Source: Tautonia marina
GTDB lineage: Bacteria > Planctomycetota > Planctomycetia > Isosphaerales > Isosphaeraceae
DNA length: 64,000 nt
Direction of reading: 5' to 3'
Assembly: GCF_009177065.1 (NCBI RefSeq)
Contig: NZ_WEZF01000027.1
Span: 36,528 to 100,527, forward strand
Numbering within the stretch: the first letter of the stretch is position 1; each line of letters opens with the position of its first letter. The notes under the pieces were generated by a model. It had not been told where the DNA came from. It did not search any database and worked only from the letters and a program-made list of their open reading frames with translations. Position numbers and translations under genes: made by a program. This document shows, in pieces, positions 63,458-64,000 of the stretch.

Positions 63458-63574
63458 CCCGCGTCGCACACATCTTGAACGCTCCCGGAGGGTCCAGCCC
63501 TTGCATTGTCCAGACCTTCCAGAGCGTTCGATGCTTCCTCGGTCGCGTCTGTTTCTCAAGCACATGAGGAACTG

Positions 63575-63781
63575 ATGCCGTTGAGTTCTGTCGAAGAAAT
63601 CAAGGTCGCGATCGCCCGGCTCTCTGACGAGGACGTGGCCCGAGTCCGCGAATGGGTTGCGTCCTATGCCGATCGGCTCTGGGATGAAAAGATCAAACGG
63701 GATGAACGGGCCGAACGCCTCGACACCGTGATTGATCAGGCGTTGCATGAGCACCGGACCCTGCGGACCCGCCCCCTGTGA
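63575..63781 (+). CDS. Antitoxin-like small protein
   Basis: This 68-residue protein (SSVEEIKVAIARLSDEDVAR, then EWVASYADRLWDEKIKRDER and ERLDTVIDQALHEHRTLRTR) resembles small addiction-module antitoxins that precede a RelE/ParE toxin. GAGGA is just upstream of the ATG at 63575. No intact toxin gene follows within the window; the next frame starts at 63,813 and is of another type. Confidence 0.65.
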   Translation: MPLSSVEEIKVAIARLSDEDVARVREWVASYADRLWDEKIKRDERAERLDTVIDQALHEHRTLRTRPL

Positions 63782-63812
63782 ATCAGTACACGACAATCCA
63801 AGGGGACATCCC

Positions 63813-64000
63813 ATGAACGAGGGCAATCGGCTCTCTCCGCTCGCGGCCGAGATGGTTGCTGGCCTGTCCGCGATCTGCGACGCGATTGAGGCGGGGGGAC
63901 CGGTTGGGAAACGCTTCACCGTCAGGACGGTCAGCCTCGACCTCTATAAAAAAACCGAACGGCCCCGACGACATCAAGGATGTCTCGTAGGGTCCGCTGA
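63813..64000 (+). CDS. Partial small protein, possibly frameshifted regulator-like gene
   Basis: The frame opens MNEGNRLSPLAAEMVAGLSA and continues with KRFTVRTVSLDLYKK, a pattern I associate with small HTH antitoxin-like regulators. After a run of seven A (63,948-63,954) the sequence no longer fits; one A fewer gives KKPNGPDDIKDV, which does fit, but that frame then meets a TAG. The gene may be decaying, or the A run may be miscalled. The right edge cuts the frame. Confidence 0.45.
   Translation, partial: MNEGNRLSPLAAEMVAGLSAICDAIEAGGPVGKRFTVRTVSLDLYKKTERPRRHQGCLVGSA

Overview
The window is GC-rich bacterial DNA whose gene content points to a planctomycete, most likely near the Isosphaeraceae (inference from content; no marker gene was compared). 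Signs are a secreted protein carrying the LERLEDR-type N-terminal motif, a PEP-CTERM protein, a Tat-exported PhoD phosphatase, a formylglycine sulfatase, an ECF sigma factor overlapping a WD40-repeat Ser/Thr kinase, and paired LptF/LptG-type permeases. No rRNA, tRNA or CRISPR array was recognised.

Layout. (1) 1-6,015, minus: an operon of pyruvate:ferredoxin oxidoreductase (nifJ), a dihydroorotate-dehydrogenase-like flavoprotein, hoxE and hoxF (cut by the left edge), a pyruvate-to-NAD(P)H/H2 redox module. (2) 6,134-10,791: dabB-dabA, a vectorial CO2/bicarbonate uptake system, with its own terminator and a divergent winged-helix regulator; between them lies a nested four-half-site palindrome. 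(3) 10,902-14,005: a photolyase-like protein with its domains apparently permuted, a renalase-like FAD oxidoreductase and a methyltransferase-like protein. (4) 14,168-18,320: PhoD phosphatase and sulfatase. (5) 18,321-25,150: a secreted trypsin-like/RTX protein flanked by two direct copies of a ~600-bp non-coding element. (6) 25,151-30,217: PEP-CTERM protein, zinc-type CDF exporter, a pseudo-receiver, a conserved hypothetical, a SUFU-domain protein and a DUF697-like membrane protein. (7) 30,575-35,151: acetyl-CoA synthetase and an SSS symporter. (8) 35,234-38,947: a toxin-antitoxin pair with a frameshifted toxin, SppA, and two STAS proteins. (9) 39,043-47,491: mutS, small proteins, an RraA-fold protein, an aspartate-type aminotransferase and a FabF-type ketosynthase. 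(10) 47,519-51,438: WD40 kinase plus ECF sigma factor. (11) 52,064-62,400: a three-domain fusion (fatty acyl-AMP ligase, acyl carrier protein, alpha-oxoamine synthase) facing a minus-strand operon of ketosynthase, ACP, LpxL-like acyltransferase, aminotransferase and two LptF/G permeases. (12) The right edge carries a fumarylacetoacetate-hydrolase-family protein, an antitoxin-like protein and a partial, possibly frameshifted reading frame.

The observations I rate highest are the FAAL-ACP-oxoamine synthase fusion opposite an acyl-lipid/export operon, the paired non-coding elements with 12-bp and ~34-bp periodic boxes, the symmetric operator in front of the dab genes, and several dispersed short repeats, one of which supplies the 3' end of the fusion gene. 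All functional statements rest on motif recognition by eye; no database search was possible.
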